Below, one piece after another: positions 4,831 through 5,757 of a DNA stretch of 5,757 bases (the first letter of the stretch is position 1; every line of letters starts with the position of its first letter). The DNA lies in contig JAQGHH010000397.1 in the NCBI GenBank assembly GCA_028288945.1, positions 1 to 5,757 of the forward strand. Direction: 5' to 3'. Source of the DNA: Phycisphaerales bacterium. GTDB lineage: Bacteria > Planctomycetota > Phycisphaerae > Tepidisphaerales > Tepidisphaeraceae. The notes below the pieces were generated by a model. That model saw only the letters and a program-made list of their open reading frames with translations. It was not told where the DNA came from and did not search any database. Both the position numbers and the translations under genes were made by a program.

Positions 4831-5757
4831 ATGAAAATGCGTATCGCCGCGGTGTCCGCGATGTTCGCGTCGCTTCTTGTGGGCGCCGGCGCTCAGGGCA
4901 ATCAGTACCCCACTTTGGACCCCGCTTATACCCAGGAGATCTACACCGGCCCCCTGGCGGGCGCCGCGCCAGGAATGGCGTGGACCAGCGCCAACAACCT
5001 GCTGACCCGCAACGGCGGCACGATCCTCGAATACAGCCTGACGCAAAGCACCGTTCACCAGGGCACGCCCCTTCACGGCATCATCGGGACCTTTAACATC
5101 CCCAACCTCAGTCCCACCGGCTACGGGATGACCAACGGCCTGGACGGGTACGTTTATACGGTCACCGGCTTCGGGCTTCAGCGGTTTGATCCCAACAATC
5201 TGACCACCACCACGGCACAGTTCATGCCGAACTCCGTCGGCGGCCAGGGGTACGGGGTCACCACGCTCCCCGACGGCCGCATCGCCTATTCGGACGGAAA
5301 CTCTTTGAGCAAGGTGTACATCTACAACCCGGCCACCTTTACGAACACGCAGATCTTTTCGGCCCCGTTCCTCGTCGACGGCATGGTGGCCGGCCCGGGC
5401 GGCCATATCGCCCTCGCCGGGCAAAGCAACAGCAGCATCATGATCCTCGCCAACACCGGCGCGGTTGTGAACTCGTTTAACACCGCCCATTACCCCGACG
5501 GCCTGGCTTTCAGCGAGACCACCACGTCGTCCACGCTCTACAGCAACAACAACGACGGCACGATCACCAAATACGTGCTGGGGCCCGGCTACACGGGCGT
5601 GCCGGTGGCCACCGACATCGCCACCGGCAGCGGCGCGTACGGCGACCTGGCCTCCGTCGGCCCCGACTGCGCGTTCTACGTCAGCCAGGTCGAGAACGGA
5701 GGTTATCACGGGTCCACCCCCGGCATCGGCACGCACTGGAACAACAGTGTCACCAAC
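4831..5757 (+). CDS. Secreted beta-propeller protein (NHL/SMP-30-like fold), 3' end outside window
   Basis: The frame is open for 309 codons from ATG at 4831 to the window edge. Residues 1-21 are a classical Sec signal peptide: basic KMR, a hydrophobic IAAVSAMFASLLVG core, and an AGA cleavage site before Gln22. The mature part has at least six propeller-like units, each starting with a G-M/L/V strand: residues 48 (GMAW), 97 (GYGM), 140 (GYGV), 184 (GMVA), 224 (GLAF) and 271 (GDLA), at spacings of 40-49. Typical units read DGxxY, then a hydrophobic strand such as KVYIYNPAT or IMILANTGAVVNSF. This suits a six-bladed or larger NHL or SMP-30/gluconolactonase-like fold, but no catalytic set was identified, so binding or structural roles are equally possible. 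In this lineage such proteins often end in a PEP-CTERM sorting tail; that end is not in view. The long divergent leader and its own promoter candidate suggest transcription separate from the LEPR-XLL gene. Confidence 0.85.
   Translation, partial: MKMRIAAVSAMFASLLVGAGAQGNQYPTLDPAYTQEIYTGPLAGAAPGMAWTSANNLLTRNGGTILEYSLTQSTVHQGTPLHGIIGTFNIPNLSPTGYGMTNGLDGYVYTVTGFGLQRFDPNNLTTTTAQFMPNSVGGQGYGVTTLPDGRIAYSDGNSLSKVYIYNPATFTNTQIFSAPFLVDGMVAGPGGHIALAGQSNSSIMILANTGAVVNSFNTAHYPDGLAFSETTTSSTLYSNNNDGTITKYVLGPGYTGVPVATDIATGSGAYGDLASVGPDCAFYVSQVENGGYHGSTPGIGTHWNNSVTN

Noticed and set aside
4623..5096. Continuation of the LEPR-XLL frame beyond its stop as a 157-codon frame, suggesting read-through or a broken C-terminus
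   Set aside because: The translated sequence has no repeat-module, PEP-CTERM or anchor features, and it overlaps the propeller gene in another frame.
4759..5736. Minus-strand frame of 325 codons opposite the propeller gene
   Set aside because: The plus strand has a signal peptide, a ribosome binding site and regular propeller units. The minus reading has none. Its KKRREHRGHRG segment resembles a known intergenic-repeat translation but is simply the antisense of the signal peptide.

Overview
The window looks like a high-GC planctomycete chromosome, most likely class Phycisphaerae (Tepidisphaera-like lineages). Three things suggest this together: a planctomycete-style pseudopilin with the CASNLRQIGLAM..YAN signature, a giant Ig-repeat protein carrying the LEPR-XLL N-terminal motif, and a secreted beta-propeller protein of the kind that often ends in PEP-CTERM. 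The assignment rests on protein signatures, not on any marker gene.

Layout. Positions 1-480 (minus strand) hold the first 160 residues of a prepilin-type protein that runs off the left edge. Positions 481-971 are a 491-bp divergent, non-coding region. It contains a leader with two mutually exclusive hairpins in front of the pseudopilin, two further hairpins, a relic of an ACGCCAAG-type dispersed repeat, and a sigma70-like promoter candidate facing right. Positions 972-4559 (plus) encode a complete 1195-residue LEPR-XLL protein: a motif-bearing N-terminus, one SdrD B-like domain with two EF-hand-like loops, then five A modules alternating with four Ig-like B modules at a period of about 229 residues. 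Positions 4560-4830 are a 271-bp gap with an AT-rich promoter-like island, a TTGCAAAT direct repeat and GC-rich hairpins. Positions 4831-5757 (plus) hold the first 309 residues of a signal-peptide-bearing beta-propeller protein that runs off the right edge.

How the genes relate. All three products are predicted to act outside the cytoplasm: a pilus or secretion-type pseudopilin, a long adhesin or matrix protein, and a secreted propeller. The pseudopilin is divergent from the other two. The two plus-strand genes are separated by 271 bp with their own signals, so they are probably separate transcription units. No defence system, mobile-element gene, CRISPR array, tRNA or rRNA is visible. The most interesting points are the possible translation switch in front of the pseudopilin, the absence of any recognisable C-terminal anchor on the LEPR-XLL protein, its 707-residue lysine-free stretch, and the paired repeats flanking the promoter candidate of the propeller gene.
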